From NCBI GenBank assembly GCA_900316715.1, contig ONEC01000008.1, forward strand, positions 965-39,112: a DNA stretch of 38,148 bases, written 5' to 3'. Source of the stretch: an uncultured Eubacteriales bacterium (GTDB taxonomy: Bacteria > Bacillota > Clostridia > Lachnospirales > Lachnospiraceae). This document shows positions 23,333 through 32,236 of this stretch, in pieces. The notes under the pieces are model-generated. The model saw only the letters and a program-made list of their open reading frames with translations. It ran no database searches and was not told the DNA's origin. Every line of letters starts with the position of its first letter. The stretch's first letter is position 1. Both the position numbers and the translations under genes were made by a program.

Positions 23333-24496
23333 ATGAAGTTAAAATTCAGACGTTTATGTGCAGCTTTGGCAGGAGCCATGATTCTTTCCACATTCAGCGG
23401 ATGCGGAGCCGGATCACCAAATGATGCCGAGGCAGTAAAGCAGTTAAAGAAAGAGTACAGCAACATGGTGAAGCTTGGCGATTACAAAGGTGTCAGCTAT
23501 GTACCTGCCGATACAACCGTAACAGACGAGGATATTGAGAACGAGATCAACTATCTTGTGTATCAGCATACAACATCAGAACAGCTTACAACAGGAACAG
23601 CTACATGGGGCGATGCCGTTAACATCGATTATGTAGGATATATGGATGGCGAAGCCTTTGATGGCGGAAACACACAGGGCATGGGAACAGTTATCACACT
23701 TGGTAACAGCGGATATATCGATAATTTCGATGAGCAGATTGTAGGCCACAAGCCTGGCGATACATTTGATGTAAATGTAACCTTCCCTGAAGACTATCAG
23801 GCAGCAGATCTTGCCGGTAAGCCTGCAAGATTCGAAACAACTCTCAACTATATTCAGGGCGAAGACATCGTTCCTACAGTAGATGATGAGTTCATCAAGA
23901 CTGCAACACAGGAAGCTTATTCAACAGTTGACGAGTATAAGCAGGCAACAAGAGAAAAGCTTCAGCAGCAGAAGGATGACAGTGCACTTGACTCTGACAG
24001 ACATTCAGTACTTCAGGCAGTTATAGATCAGACAACTATAGTTGAATATCCTGAACAGGAGATTCAGGAACGTATCGATCAGGTACTTGCAATGTATGAG
24101 GATTATGCAGCATCTAACGGTGTTGATCTTGATACACTTCTCTCCTACTCATTTGGATATGATGCAGATTCTTTCCAGGAATTCCTTAAGGAATCTATCG
24201 AAAGCTATATCCGTGAGAAGATGGTAGTAGTAGCTATCGCTGAGGCTGAAGGAATCTCAGCATCTGAAGAAGAGCATAACGCTAAGATTCAGGAACTCCT
24301 TGAGCAGAGCGGATTATCAGACGTTTCTGAGCTTAATGAGCAGTACGGATATACAGAGGAAGATTATTACATGCTTGTTCTTGAAGAGAAAGTTGTAAAC
24401 TTCCTTTATGAAAATGCAACACCAGGTTCACCAACAGATGCTTCATCAGAAGCAGCTACTGAAGCTGAGACTGAGGCTGCTACAGAAGCTGAATAA
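23333..24496 (+). CDS. Lipoprotein with trigger-factor/FKBP-like PPIase
   Basis: A 387-residue predicted lipoprotein. Residues 1-23 are a signal peptide ending in a lipobox (FSGC, lipidated C24). Residues about 80-175 form an FKBP-type peptidyl-prolyl isomerase domain (WGDAVNIDYVGYMDGEAFDGG, with GYIDNFDEQIVGHKPGD). Residues about 185-360 resemble the helical C-terminal chaperone domain of trigger factor. The tail is a low-complexity series of TEAE-like units. It lacks the trigger-factor ribosome-binding domain, so it is not the cytosolic factor but probably a surface foldase for exported proteins. I chose the ATG at 23333, which gives the signal peptide and follows AAGGA. MetY follows by 49 bp without a terminator. 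Confidence 0.85.
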   Translation: MKLKFRRLCAALAGAMILSTFSGCGAGSPNDAEAVKQLKKEYSNMVKLGDYKGVSYVPADTTVTDEDIENEINYLVYQHTTSEQLTTGTATWGDAVNIDYVGYMDGEAFDGGNTQGMGTVITLGNSGYIDNFDEQIVGHKPGDTFDVNVTFPEDYQAADLAGKPARFETTLNYIQGEDIVPTVDDEFIKTATQEAYSTVDEYKQATREKLQQQKDDSALDSDRHSVLQAVIDQTTIVEYPEQEIQERIDQVLAMYEDYAASNGVDLDTLLSYSFGYDADSFQEFLKESIESYIREKMVVVAIAEAEGISASEEEHNAKIQELLEQSGLSDVSELNEQYGYTEEDYYMLVLEEKVVNFLYENATPGSPTDASSEAATEAETEAATEAE

Positions 24497-24545
24497 TATA
24501 CTGTAACAACACATTTTATATAAAACTATAAGAGGAGATGTGACC

Positions 24546-25820
24546 ATGAAAGACGAAACATTATGCCTGCATGCAGGTTACACACCGGGAAACACAGAGC
24601 CGGGAGCATTACCTATTGTACAGAGTACAACTTACAGATTTGATAAGACACAGGATATCGCAGATGTATTCGATGATCCTACAAAGGCACTTATTTATTC
24701 AAGATTTGCAAACCCAACAGTTATGGCTGTTGAGGAAAAAATCAACCAGCTTGAAGGCGGTGTGGGTGCTATGGCAACTTCATCAGGTCAGGCAGCATCA
24801 CTTCTTTCAATACTTAATATTGCTCAGGCAGGTGACAGCATCGTATCTGTTCCTGAGATCTATGGCGGAACAGTTAACCTCTTCGCTTTCACACTTAAGA
24901 AGCTTGGTATCGAGTGTATCTTCGTAAGCCAGGATTCAACAGATGAAGAGATCAAGGCTGCTTTCAAGCCTAACACAAAGGCAGTATTTGGTGAGACAAT
25001 CGCTAATCCTGCTCTTACAGTATTTGATATCGAGAGATTCGCAAACATCGCTCATGAGATGGGAGTTCCTCTTATCGTAGATAATACATTTGCTACTCCT
25101 ATCCTCTGCAAGCCATTTGACTTTGGTGCAGATATCGTAGTTCATTCAACAACAAAGTACATGGACGGACATGCAGTACAGGGCGGCGGTATCATTGTTG
25201 ACAGCGGTAAGTTCGACTGGACAAATGGCAAGTTCCCAGAACTTGTTGAGCCGGATGAGAGCTACCATGGAATCTCTTACACAGAGAAGTACGGAAAGCA
25301 GGCATACATCCTTAAGGCACGTATGCAGCTGATGAGAGACTTCGGATGCTATCCTGCAGCTCACTCAGCATTCCTTCTCAACCTCGGACTTGAGACACTC
25401 GCTGTTCGTATGGAGCAGTATTATAAGAATGCTATCAAGGTTGCTGAATTCCTTGAAAGCCGTGATGAGATTGAATCTATAACATATCCTGCACTTAAGG
25501 GCGATAAGAACTATGAGCTCTGCCAGAAGTATCTTGGCGGAAAGAGCTGCGGCGTCATCTCCTTCGTTATAAAGGGCGGAAGAAACGCTGCTATGAAGTT
25601 CATGGACAGCCTCAAGCTTGCTTGTAACGAAGTTCACGTTGCAGACATCAGAACATGTGTTCTTCATCCTGCAAGTGAGACACATCGTCAGCTTACAGAT
25701 GAGCAGCTTGTTGCAGCAGGAATCAACGGTGGAATGATCAGATTCTCAGTTGGTCTTGAAAATGTAGATGATATCATCGATGACATCAAAGCAGGTTTCG
25801 CTGCTATGAAAGAAGCATAA
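24546..25820 (+). CDS. metY: O-acetylhomoserine sulfhydrylase
   Basis: PLP enzyme that makes homocysteine from O-acetylhomoserine and sulfide, bypassing cystathionine in methionine synthesis. The 424-residue protein has the family opening ETLCLHAGYTPG, the PLP phosphate-binding region TSSGQAA, IVDNTFATP, and the Schiff-base lysine in HSTTKYMDGH. The long form with the GKFDW...YHGISY insertion fits MetY rather than MetB or MetC. I chose the ATG at 24546, 8 nt after AGAGGAG; the GTG at 24540 is too close to that site. A strong terminator follows at 25850. No S-box or T-box leader fits in the 49-bp gap, so any methionine control must act elsewhere. Confidence 0.93.
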   Translation: MKDETLCLHAGYTPGNTEPGALPIVQSTTYRFDKTQDIADVFDDPTKALIYSRFANPTVMAVEEKINQLEGGVGAMATSSGQAASLLSILNIAQAGDSIVSVPEIYGGTVNLFAFTLKKLGIECIFVSQDSTDEEIKAAFKPNTKAVFGETIANPALTVFDIERFANIAHEMGVPLIVDNTFATPILCKPFDFGADIVVHSTTKYMDGHAVQGGGIIVDSGKFDWTNGKFPELVEPDESYHGISYTEKYGKQAYILKARMQLMRDFGCYPAAHSAFLLNLGLETLAVRMEQYYKNAIKVAEFLESRDEIESITYPALKGDKNYELCQKYLGGKSCGVISFVIKGGRNAAMKFMDSLKLACNEVHVADIRTCVLHPASETHRQLTDEQLVAAGINGGMIRFSVGLENVDDIIDDIKAGFAAMKEA

Positions 25821-25849
25821 ATCAACGTAAGAATAATAAACAAAAAAAG

Positions 25850-25871
25850 GGCCGTTCCGATTGGAACGGCC
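25850..25871. terminator. Bidirectional terminator between metY and the GGDEF gene
   Basis: GGCCGTTCC, loop GATT and GGAACGGCC form a perfect 9-bp G+C-rich stem. TTATTT follows on the plus strand and CTTTTTTTG on the minus strand, so it ends both convergent transcripts. Confidence 0.85.
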
Positions 25872-25882
25872 TTATTTATCTC

Positions 25883-26791
25883 TTAATCCTCGTCCTGAGC
25901 AACGATCGTATCTGCTTCAAACTTGATGTCTGTCACATCAAAGTAATCTGTATCTTCCCACTGATACATAATACGTGAACGAACCTTCTCAATATATCTG
26001 TCGGTCATCTCAGGGAGAAGAACGAAATACTGATTTGTACGGCTCTGCATCATGATATCACTCTTTCTGAGTGTATGATTAACGACCTTACCAAAAGCCT
26101 TTGAAGCTTCAGCAAAATCTTCCATACTCATCTCAACTGTAGGTTCGATAGTAATAAGAACCTTTGAAGCAACTCCCTTATATGTCTGAATGTATCTTCT
26201 GACATACTTATAAACTATACTGAAGTAATCATAATCCAGCCAGAGAGCACCCTTATAATGATTTCCCTCATCCATGGTCTTACTGATTGTCTCAAGACCA
26301 TCTATCCTCTCTTCATCATCGGACTTATTATAATAAGCACATCCGTGATTACCTGTCTGCTTGATATATTCAAGCGCCATATCAGCCTTATGGAACAGCT
26401 CTTCATAGATTCTTCCATGTTCCGGAACAAATACACCACCGATAGAAGCACCTAAAAGAATCTTCATATCAACTCCGATAAGATCCTTTGCTGCAGCAGA
26501 TATTCTGCTGTTGATCTCAGCAGCAAGTCTTGCAAATGCTCCCTTATCAAGAAGTCCTCTGCAGAATACCACAAATTCGTCACCACCAAGACATCCCTTG
26601 ATATCACTGTCTTCACAGCACTCACCTATGATCTCCGCACACTTCTCCAGCATTATATCGCCCATGTCATGACCATAAACGTCATTGAAAAGCTCAAAGC
26701 TGTCCAGATTAATGAGCATAAGTAATCCTTCATCACTTCTACATGCATCCTGAAGCTGCTGAATAACGCTTATTTTGTCTGAAACAACCAT
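25883..26791 (-). CDS. GGDEF-domain diguanylate cyclase
   Basis: A 302-residue soluble protein whose first 155 residues are a GGDEF domain. The active-site motif is intact (LGGDEFVVF, 69-73), as is the upstream metal/substrate segment LINLDSFELFNDVYGHDMGD. It should therefore make cyclic di-GMP from GTP. The RxxD inhibitory site normally just before GGDEF is not present (SDIK instead). Residues 160-302 form a second region that I do not recognise, possibly sensory or a degenerate cyclase-like fold. It has its own extended -10 promoter at 26855-26883 and closes a group of cyclic-di-GMP genes on this strand. Confidence 0.85.
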   Translation of the reverse strand: MVVSDKISVIQQLQDACRSDEGLLMLINLDSFELFNDVYGHDMGDIMLEKCAEIIGECCEDSDIKGCLGGDEFVVFCRGLLDKGAFARLAAEINSRISAAAKDLIGVDMKILLGASIGGVFVPEHGRIYEELFHKADMALEYIKQTGNHGCAYYNKSDDEERIDGLETISKTMDEGNHYKGALWLDYDYFSIVYKYVRRYIQTYKGVASKVLITIEPTVEMSMEDFAEASKAFGKVVNHTLRKSDIMMQSRTNQYFVLLPEMTDRYIEKVRSRIMYQWEDTDYFDVTDIKFEADTIVAQDED

Positions 26792-26854
26792 TCTAAACCC
26801 CCTTTAAATAAATCATTTATAGAACCCATATATATCATTGACATACCACACTAT

Positions 26855-26883
26855 ATGATAGCATTTCAGCTCTGTTTTTTCAA
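26855..26883 (-). promoter_or_regulatory. Promoter of the diguanylate cyclase gene
   Basis: On the minus strand TTGAAA (26878-26883), a 17-bp spacer ending in TGC, and TATCAT (26855-26860). It starts just downstream of the DUF1653 stop codon, so this cyclase can be expressed separately from the EAL genes upstream of it. Confidence 0.65.
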
Positions 26884-26888
26884 CAGAA

Positions 26889-27182
26889 TCATTGCCCGAT
26901 CGGATCCTCATCGTTGCTAATTTTCTCAAATCTATACTTCTGTCTGATATTTGGGTATTTATCATGATCAACCTTACCCATAAACATCTCATACGGGCGT
27001 ACATACATACGAAAATCTCCGTAAAGTGCCTGATAAACAACCATCATTTCCTTAGTTTCCGTATGTTCAGCTATAGCCACTATCTTATAAAGATATTTGT
27101 TAGCTTTAGCCTCATCTTCGGTAACTGTTTCTCTTTTAAAATGCCTTACTACATCTCCCGCGTGTAACCTTCTGTTCCTCAT
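26889..27182 (-). CDS. DUF1653 family protein
   Basis: A 97-residue soluble protein with the DUF1653 signature: GDVVRHFKRE near the start, then YLYKIVAIAEHTETKEMMVVYQALYGDFRMYVRPYEMF, in which the phrase VVYQALYGD-x-R-x-YVRP is diagnostic. The biochemical role is unknown. It overlaps the stop of the upstream GGDEF-EAL gene by 4 bp (ATGA) and has a GGAGGAAG ribosome binding site, so the two are co-translated. It is usually a stand-alone gene in firmicutes, so its place inside a cyclic-di-GMP group may be accidental. Confidence 0.85.
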   Translation of the reverse strand: MRNRRLHAGDVVRHFKRETVTEDEAKANKYLYKIVAIAEHTETKEMMVVYQALYGDFRMYVRPYEMFMGKVDHDKYPNIRQKYRFEKISNDEDPIGQ

Positions 27183-29062
27183 AACACTTCCTCCTGAACA
27201 TATGCCGAAAGCGGTTTTGGCTTACCGAAGAAATAGCCCTGAAGCTTCTCACAGCCTATACTGGTAAGATACTGTGCCTGCTCACTGGTCTCAACTCCTT
27301 CCACAAGAGTTCTCATTCCCATCAGTTCTGCCATCTGTACAATACTGTTTATAATCGGTTTTGACTTAGCATTGCTGTTAAAATTCCTGAGAAATGCCAT
27401 ATCGATCTTTAATACATCGAACGAGAATTCCTTAAGCATGTTAAGGGAGGAATATCCCGCTCCAAAATCATCCAGCCAGAGCTGAATGCCCTTATCCTTG
27501 ATAAGCGAAGTAGCTGCTCTTACCACTCCCTCGCCGTCTGCAAGAGCACTCTCGGTAATCTCAACATATAGATATTCCTTATTAACCTTATATCTGGTCA
27601 TCAGAATATCCATCTCATCAGCTACATCCATAAGCTCAAAGTCCAGTCTGGAGAAATTCACCGATACCGGTACGTCCTTATTCATAACACCCATATGGCT
27701 GTTAATATCCCTGCAGACAATCTCCAGTACCTTTCTGTCCAGCTTATGAATAAGCCTGTACTCTTCAAGTGCCGCTATGAACTGTCCCGGATTAAGAAGT
27801 CCGTATACAGGGTCGTTCCATCTTGCCAGAGCCTCGAAGTTGCATATAGACTTATCCTTCGCATATACTACCGGCTGATAATATACCTCAATATATCCCT
27901 TTTCTACTGCTTCATCTATATGATTTACCACATACTGCTTCAGACGGAATTCATCATCCAGTTTCTTATCATACTCATTATAGTCCTTCTCATAGATCTT
28001 CTTGATCATTGAGCAGGCATATCTGGCATGATCACAGGCCACTGCTATATCCTCATTCGGATCTGTCGGAATATATGAACCCACCTTCAGCTTGAGTCTG
28101 GTATTCGGATGGTTCTCTGCCACATATTTCTGAAGCTTCTCTATTTTCTCTTTAGCTCCGGCATTTTCTGTAAGAACCGCAAAATGATCATCTGAGACTC
28201 TTGCATAGATTGAATTGCTGAAGCATTCGCTGATCTCACCGGCAACCGAGCGGAGCAGTACATTTCCTTCATCAAATCCATGCTTCTCGTTATAAGCTTT
28301 GAAATTCGATATATCCATAAAGAGAAGGATGTACTCTTTATCCGGTATAGCTTTGATGGCCTCTGCTGCTGTTTCCCGGAAATAATGCATGTTGTGGATA
28401 CCGGTAAGCTCATCTGTAACAGATAGGAACTCCAGCCGTTCATCCTTCTCGGCTTCTGCCAAACGCTGATGATATACCGCAAGACTCAGCATAACAACCG
28501 AAATCCAGAAGGTAAAGAAATTCACTTCTGTTGCATAGCTCATTTCCACTTCCGGAGCCCTGTACATCATAATATAGAAAAAGAGAAATATTGCACCGGT
28601 GAAACCGATTGATACGATCGGTCTCCAATTCAGAAGTCCCACCACGAATATCATCATCATGGCAAAACATAAGATCTGCTCTCCCTTGATATAATCCGAA
28701 TACGATATGGATATACCAAAGTAAACAGCGATACCGGAAAAGAAGATCATTACGATAGTTCCCCAGAGTTTACCCAGGCGCCTGTTTCCTCTTTTCTTAA
28801 GGTATCTGACGGATATGCGAATCATAACGATCGCAGTAAAAAGAAAGACAAGATACCACACCAGATGCTCAAAATACCACATGATCGTTCTGGAATCATC
28901 ACCCGTAAACCATCTGTAACACAGGCTCACAAGCATCCACAATTCCAGAACAATGATCACAATAGACATATATATACTGGATCTGAAGTTAGCAATGGTG
29001 AAATACTCGTCTACATATTCAGTTCTTCTTTCAATTCCCAACCAATGAAAAAGCTTTTTCAT
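27179..29062 (-). CDS. Membrane GGDEF-EAL protein, likely phosphodiesterase
   Basis: A 627-residue protein with about six membrane helices (within 28-200), a GGDEF domain (about 210-370) and an EAL domain (about 378-620). The GGDEF motif is degenerate (VSDDHF, 289-294), so cyclase activity is unlikely and the domain may bind GTP to regulate the EAL part. The EAL domain keeps its key residues: EAL at 410-412, NFS, EITES, DDFG and EGVE. It should therefore degrade cyclic di-GMP at the membrane. It starts 6 bp after the PAS-GGDEF-EAL gene and overlaps DUF1653. The membrane region has no recognisable sensor motif. Confidence 0.9.
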   Translation of the reverse strand: MKKLFHWLGIERRTEYVDEYFTIANFRSSIYMSIVIIVLELWMLVSLCYRWFTGDDSRTIMWYFEHLVWYLVFLFTAIVMIRISVRYLKKRGNRRLGKLWGTIVMIFFSGIAVYFGISISYSDYIKGEQILCFAMMMIFVVGLLNWRPIVSIGFTGAIFLFFYIMMYRAPEVEMSYATEVNFFTFWISVVMLSLAVYHQRLAEAEKDERLEFLSVTDELTGIHNMHYFRETAAEAIKAIPDKEYILLFMDISNFKAYNEKHGFDEGNVLLRSVAGEISECFSNSIYARVSDDHFAVLTENAGAKEKIEKLQKYVAENHPNTRLKLKVGSYIPTDPNEDIAVACDHARYACSMIKKIYEKDYNEYDKKLDDEFRLKQYVVNHIDEAVEKGYIEVYYQPVVYAKDKSICNFEALARWNDPVYGLLNPGQFIAALEEYRLIHKLDRKVLEIVCRDINSHMGVMNKDVPVSVNFSRLDFELMDVADEMDILMTRYKVNKEYLYVEITESALADGEGVVRAATSLIKDKGIQLWLDDFGAGYSSLNMLKEFSFDVLKIDMAFLRNFNSNAKSKPIINSIVQMAELMGMRTLVEGVETSEQAQYLTSIGCEKLQGYFFGKPKPLSAYVQEEVL

Positions 29063-29068
29063 ATACTC

Positions 29069-30730
29069 TTATATCTCCAAAGCGCAAAATTCATCAAATG
29101 GTACAGGTTTTGAATAATAATACCCCTGTAACGACTTTACCTTATAGTCCCTTAAAATATCTCTCATCTGAGAGTTTTCTACACCCTCTACACAGAGCTC
29201 AGCATCAAAATCATTTGCCAGCTCCGATATATATCTTACCGTACTCTTGTCAGCCTGATTACTCTCGATATTCTTAATCATTTCCCTATCGATCTTAACT
29301 ATATCAGGTCTGATATCTCTAAGCGCCCCCAGTGACGAAAATCCTGTTCCGAAATCATCCATTGCAATTACTATGCCTATATCACGAAGCAGCGCCACTA
29401 TATCCTTCAGGAGCTCCATATCCATAAGACGGCATCTTTCGGTTATCTCCAGACACAGATTCTGAGGAGGGAAGTTCAGCTCTTTCACTGCATCTGTAAC
29501 TTCCTCAACGAAACTTCTCTTTTCCATCTGAGCATAGGACAGATTTACATTTATCTTTATGTCCGGATATTTTTCAAGAATCTTTTTGCCGTCAGACATG
29601 GCCTTACGCAGTATCCAGGTTCCGAGAGTCGGAAACAGCGGATCCTGTTCAAGCACCGGAATGAAATCATTTGGAGAAACCATTCCGTACTCATCGTTCT
29701 TCCACCTGATAAGGGCTTCTATTCCCGTGAGCCGTTCCGTCTCTGCATCCACCACCGGCTGATAGCATAAGAAGAATCCATTGCAGTCCTCTGTGATGCT
29801 CTCCCTGATAACTCTGAGCTTATCCAGCTTATTTCTGTTATCATCATTGAGAGAATCCTCAAACAGTACGAAATCGCCCAGCTTAGTATTCTTTGACATA
29901 TAATATGCATACTTAAGGCAGGAATAAACAGTCTTATCGGTAATATCGAAATTATCGACCACGACCGCTCCTGCATTCATAGATGGAACTATGCGATGAC
30001 CTTCAATATAGAAGCCCGCACGGATCTTCTCTCTGAATTCCACATATATATCTTCAACTTCATCCTTCTTTAAGGTATGAGTGATGACTGCAAACTTTGT
30101 TCCGTCCATTCGATATACGGAACCTGTATGTTCAAATTCCTTCTGCAGCATTCTCGCCAGCTTCTGGAGTATCCTGTTTCCAAAGGAATAGCCGAAAACC
30201 TCATTATACGAAGAGAAATCACTGAGTCCCAGCTGCATGATAACCGTATCTTCCTTGTTCCAGAAGATTGTTCTAAGGTCCTGGAAGAATCCATAGAGGG
30301 ATCTGAGTCCTGTTACTGTATCTACAAAGCTCTGAATGCCGTGGTTTTTAATGGCTCCGCCAAAATATACAGGCTTACCCTTTATATCCTTTACAACCAC
30401 GCCTCTGCAGGTACATACCACGTATTCGCCTTCCTTGTTTCTGGCTCTGTACTGCATATCATGGGAATCATCCGATCCCATATATATACGTTCTATGCTG
30501 TCTTCATATTCTTTTCTGTCATCCGGATGGATATGCTCTGCCCACATATCTCCCACATTATGCATGTATTCTCCGGGCAACCCGAAAAAGTCCACAGCAG
30601 CCTTTGACCACCTGGACACGTCAGTTTCAAGGTCCGTCAGAAAGACATAAGACCCTTCAGCAACAGCGGATAGAGCACTATACAACTCATCCAGCATTTT
30701 TCTTTTTCCGGGATCGATTTCCAGACGCAT
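29069..30730 (-). CDS. PAS-GGDEF-EAL protein, likely phosphodiesterase
   Basis: A 553-residue soluble protein. Residues about 25-130 are a PAS domain of the PAS_3 type (WSKAAVDFFGLP, HIHPDDR, and the FGGAIKN end). Residues about 133-295 are a GGDEF domain whose motif has become RMDGTKF (207-213), so it is probably catalytically dead. Residues about 305-550 are an EAL domain with EAL intact at 338-340 and with NLSYAQ, EITER, DDFG and VEGVEN, suggesting active hydrolysis of cyclic di-GMP under PAS control. A promoter lies at 30776-30804 and the membrane GGDEF-EAL gene follows by 6 bp. The ligand of the PAS domain is unknown. Confidence 0.9.
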   Translation of the reverse strand: MRLEIDPGKRKMLDELYSALSAVAEGSYVFLTDLETDVSRWSKAAVDFFGLPGEYMHNVGDMWAEHIHPDDRKEYEDSIERIYMGSDDSHDMQYRARNKEGEYVVCTCRGVVVKDIKGKPVYFGGAIKNHGIQSFVDTVTGLRSLYGFFQDLRTIFWNKEDTVIMQLGLSDFSSYNEVFGYSFGNRILQKLARMLQKEFEHTGSVYRMDGTKFAVITHTLKKDEVEDIYVEFREKIRAGFYIEGHRIVPSMNAGAVVVDNFDITDKTVYSCLKYAYYMSKNTKLGDFVLFEDSLNDDNRNKLDKLRVIRESITEDCNGFFLCYQPVVDAETERLTGIEALIRWKNDEYGMVSPNDFIPVLEQDPLFPTLGTWILRKAMSDGKKILEKYPDIKINVNLSYAQMEKRSFVEEVTDAVKELNFPPQNLCLEITERCRLMDMELLKDIVALLRDIGIVIAMDDFGTGFSSLGALRDIRPDIVKIDREMIKNIESNQADKSTVRYISELANDFDAELCVEGVENSQMRDILRDYKVKSLQGYYYSKPVPFDEFCALEI

Positions 30731-30775
30731 AAGTACCTTCTCCTTATAGCAAAAGCCAAAAATTAGCCCAACTAT

Positions 30776-30804
30776 ATTATACTCTATAAACGCCCATTAA
30801 CCAA
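30776..30804 (-). promoter_or_regulatory. Promoter of the cyclic-di-GMP operon
   Basis: On the minus strand TTGGTT (30799-30804), a 17-bp spacer and a perfect TATAAT (30776-30781). It lies in the 106-bp gap after the decarboxylase gene, where no strong terminator was seen. Confidence 0.65.
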
Positions 30805-30836
30805 TGACAATCTTATTTCTTTTTATAATTAATCTA

Positions 30837-32231
30837 TCAAATTCTCACTCTGATTGTTTTTATCCCGTAAAAATTCAGAATCTTTATCACATCCTCGTTT
30901 ATCACTTCTCCCGGAACTATCGGAAGTATTGCCGGCGGACACTTGGCAGCAGCCTCCATGCTGACCCTTCCCAGTGCCTCAGATACCTCAATCTCTTCGT
31001 AATCAGAGAACAGAATATCACTATATCTGAACTTCACTTCTGGCAGGGAATAAGTCGGCAGTCCGCTGTCAGAAGCCGCATCACCCGTAACAAACTCATT
31101 CCTTACTTCCGCAAATGCGTGGCTCACCCGTTCATAATCCTCATCATCATTAGCCGGCGACCACATCATGACAAGGAAATCCCTGTCTGCAAATTCACAT
31201 TCTATATCACAGTTTCTCAGCTCTGCCGCCAGTCTTTCGCCGTTCTCCGGGACTTTGATCGTCAGCTTAAGGGGTTCATCGCCGTATATTTCCCAGCCCT
31301 GTTCAGCCAGCTTATCTCTCAGGTCACTGACCTTGCGGGCCGCTGTTTCAAAATCATTATCCCCTGTTTCATCGAGGAGCTTCTTCTGTTCCTCAAGATA
31401 CGGAAGGAGCCTGTCCATTGACTCCATGATAAGATAGGACGGACTTGTGGATCCAAAGAGAAGCAGTGCCTGCTTCGCATCCCTTCCCAGTTCAGCAGGT
31501 GCAGTCTTTGATATATTCAGAAGGCTTCCTCCTGTCAGGACAGGAAGCGTCTTATGTGCAGAGTCTGCTGTCATATCCGCCCCCAGTGCCAGTGGGTGAA
31601 GTGCCTGCTTCATCATGGCAAGATATGCTCCATGGGCATTGTCCACCAGACAGAGACATCCATATCTGTGAGCCACCTCGGAAATCCCACGTATATCCAG
31701 CCTGTTTCCCAGATAATCGGGACTAGTCACATATACGCCTGCCACACGGTCAAGCTTTCCTTCTCTTTCAAGCCCCTTCAGATGCTCCTCCAGAGATTCC
31801 GGTGTCACACCTGATTCGCAGAGAGAGCTTCCCGGTTTCAGCCAGCTTATATCAAAGCCCAGAAGTCCTGCGGCATGGATAAAGGATATATGAGCATTCC
31901 GTCCGGCAACGATGATCGGCCGCGCTGTCTTACTGTATCTGACCGCCAAGAAGCACATAGCCTTTATACTCTGGGAAGAACCGCCTGCTGAGTAGAGCGA
32001 TTCACCAGCATCATATATTCCGGCCATTCTCTTCTCGCTTTCTCCTATTATCCCATCTGCAACATACAGAGCATCTGCTCCCTCTATCTCTGTTATATCT
32101 CGTTCAAACATAACATTAAGGCCGTCCCCACACTGAGGAACAGCCTTACCCTTATGTCCCGGCATGTGAAGTCTCGTTGCGTGAGACTCCACATATCCGT
32201 CTATAAATTCAGTTATATTTCCTTTTGCCAT
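30837..32231 (-). CDS. speA: Orn/Lys/Arg decarboxylase family protein
   Basis: A 464-residue PLP enzyme of the aminotransferase-like fold-I decarboxylase family (short form, like Bacillus SpeA/YaaO). It would decarboxylate arginine, lysine or ornithine to a polyamine precursor. The Schiff-base lysine is in TADSAHKTLPVLTGG, with LVDNAHGAYL before it and RLHMPGHKG at the N-terminus. Sequence alone does not fix the substrate, so the symbol is provisional. Two starts compete: the ATG at 32243, overlapping the scfB stop by 7 bp with the ribosome binding site touching it, and the ATG at 32231 (MAKGNITEF), 12 nt after AGGAG. The second looks better. Either way translation is probably coupled to scfB. 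Confidence 0.88.
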   Translation of the reverse strand: MAKGNITEFIDGYVESHATRLHMPGHKGKAVPQCGDGLNVMFERDITEIEGADALYVADGIIGESEKRMAGIYDAGESLYSAGGSSQSIKAMCFLAVRYSKTARPIIVAGRNAHISFIHAAGLLGFDISWLKPGSSLCESGVTPESLEEHLKGLEREGKLDRVAGVYVTSPDYLGNRLDIRGISEVAHRYGCLCLVDNAHGAYLAMMKQALHPLALGADMTADSAHKTLPVLTGGSLLNISKTAPAELGRDAKQALLLFGSTSPSYLIMESMDRLLPYLEEQKKLLDETGDNDFETAARKVSDLRDKLAEQGWEIYGDEPLKLTIKVPENGERLAAELRNCDIECEFADRDFLVMMWSPANDDEDYERVSHAFAEVRNEFVTGDAASDSGLPTYSLPEVKFRYSDILFSDYEEIEVSEALGRVSMEAAAKCPPAILPIVPGEVINEDVIKILNFYGIKTIRVRI

Positions 32232-32236
32232 AGCAA

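Noticed and set aside
24497..24545. Searched for an S-box or T-box riboswitch before metY.
   Set aside because: The gap is only 49 bp, too short for either, and no conserved stem was seen.
26792..26888. Searched for a cyclic-di-GMP riboswitch before the diguanylate cyclase.
   Set aside because: The leader after the predicted start site is too short and A+T-rich to hold the conserved aptamer.
30077..30607. Long plus-strand frames opposite the PAS-GGDEF-EAL gene and the decarboxylase gene (30804-31421).
   Set aside because: Antisense shadows of well-supported coding sequences, with no ribosome binding sites or recognisable domains.
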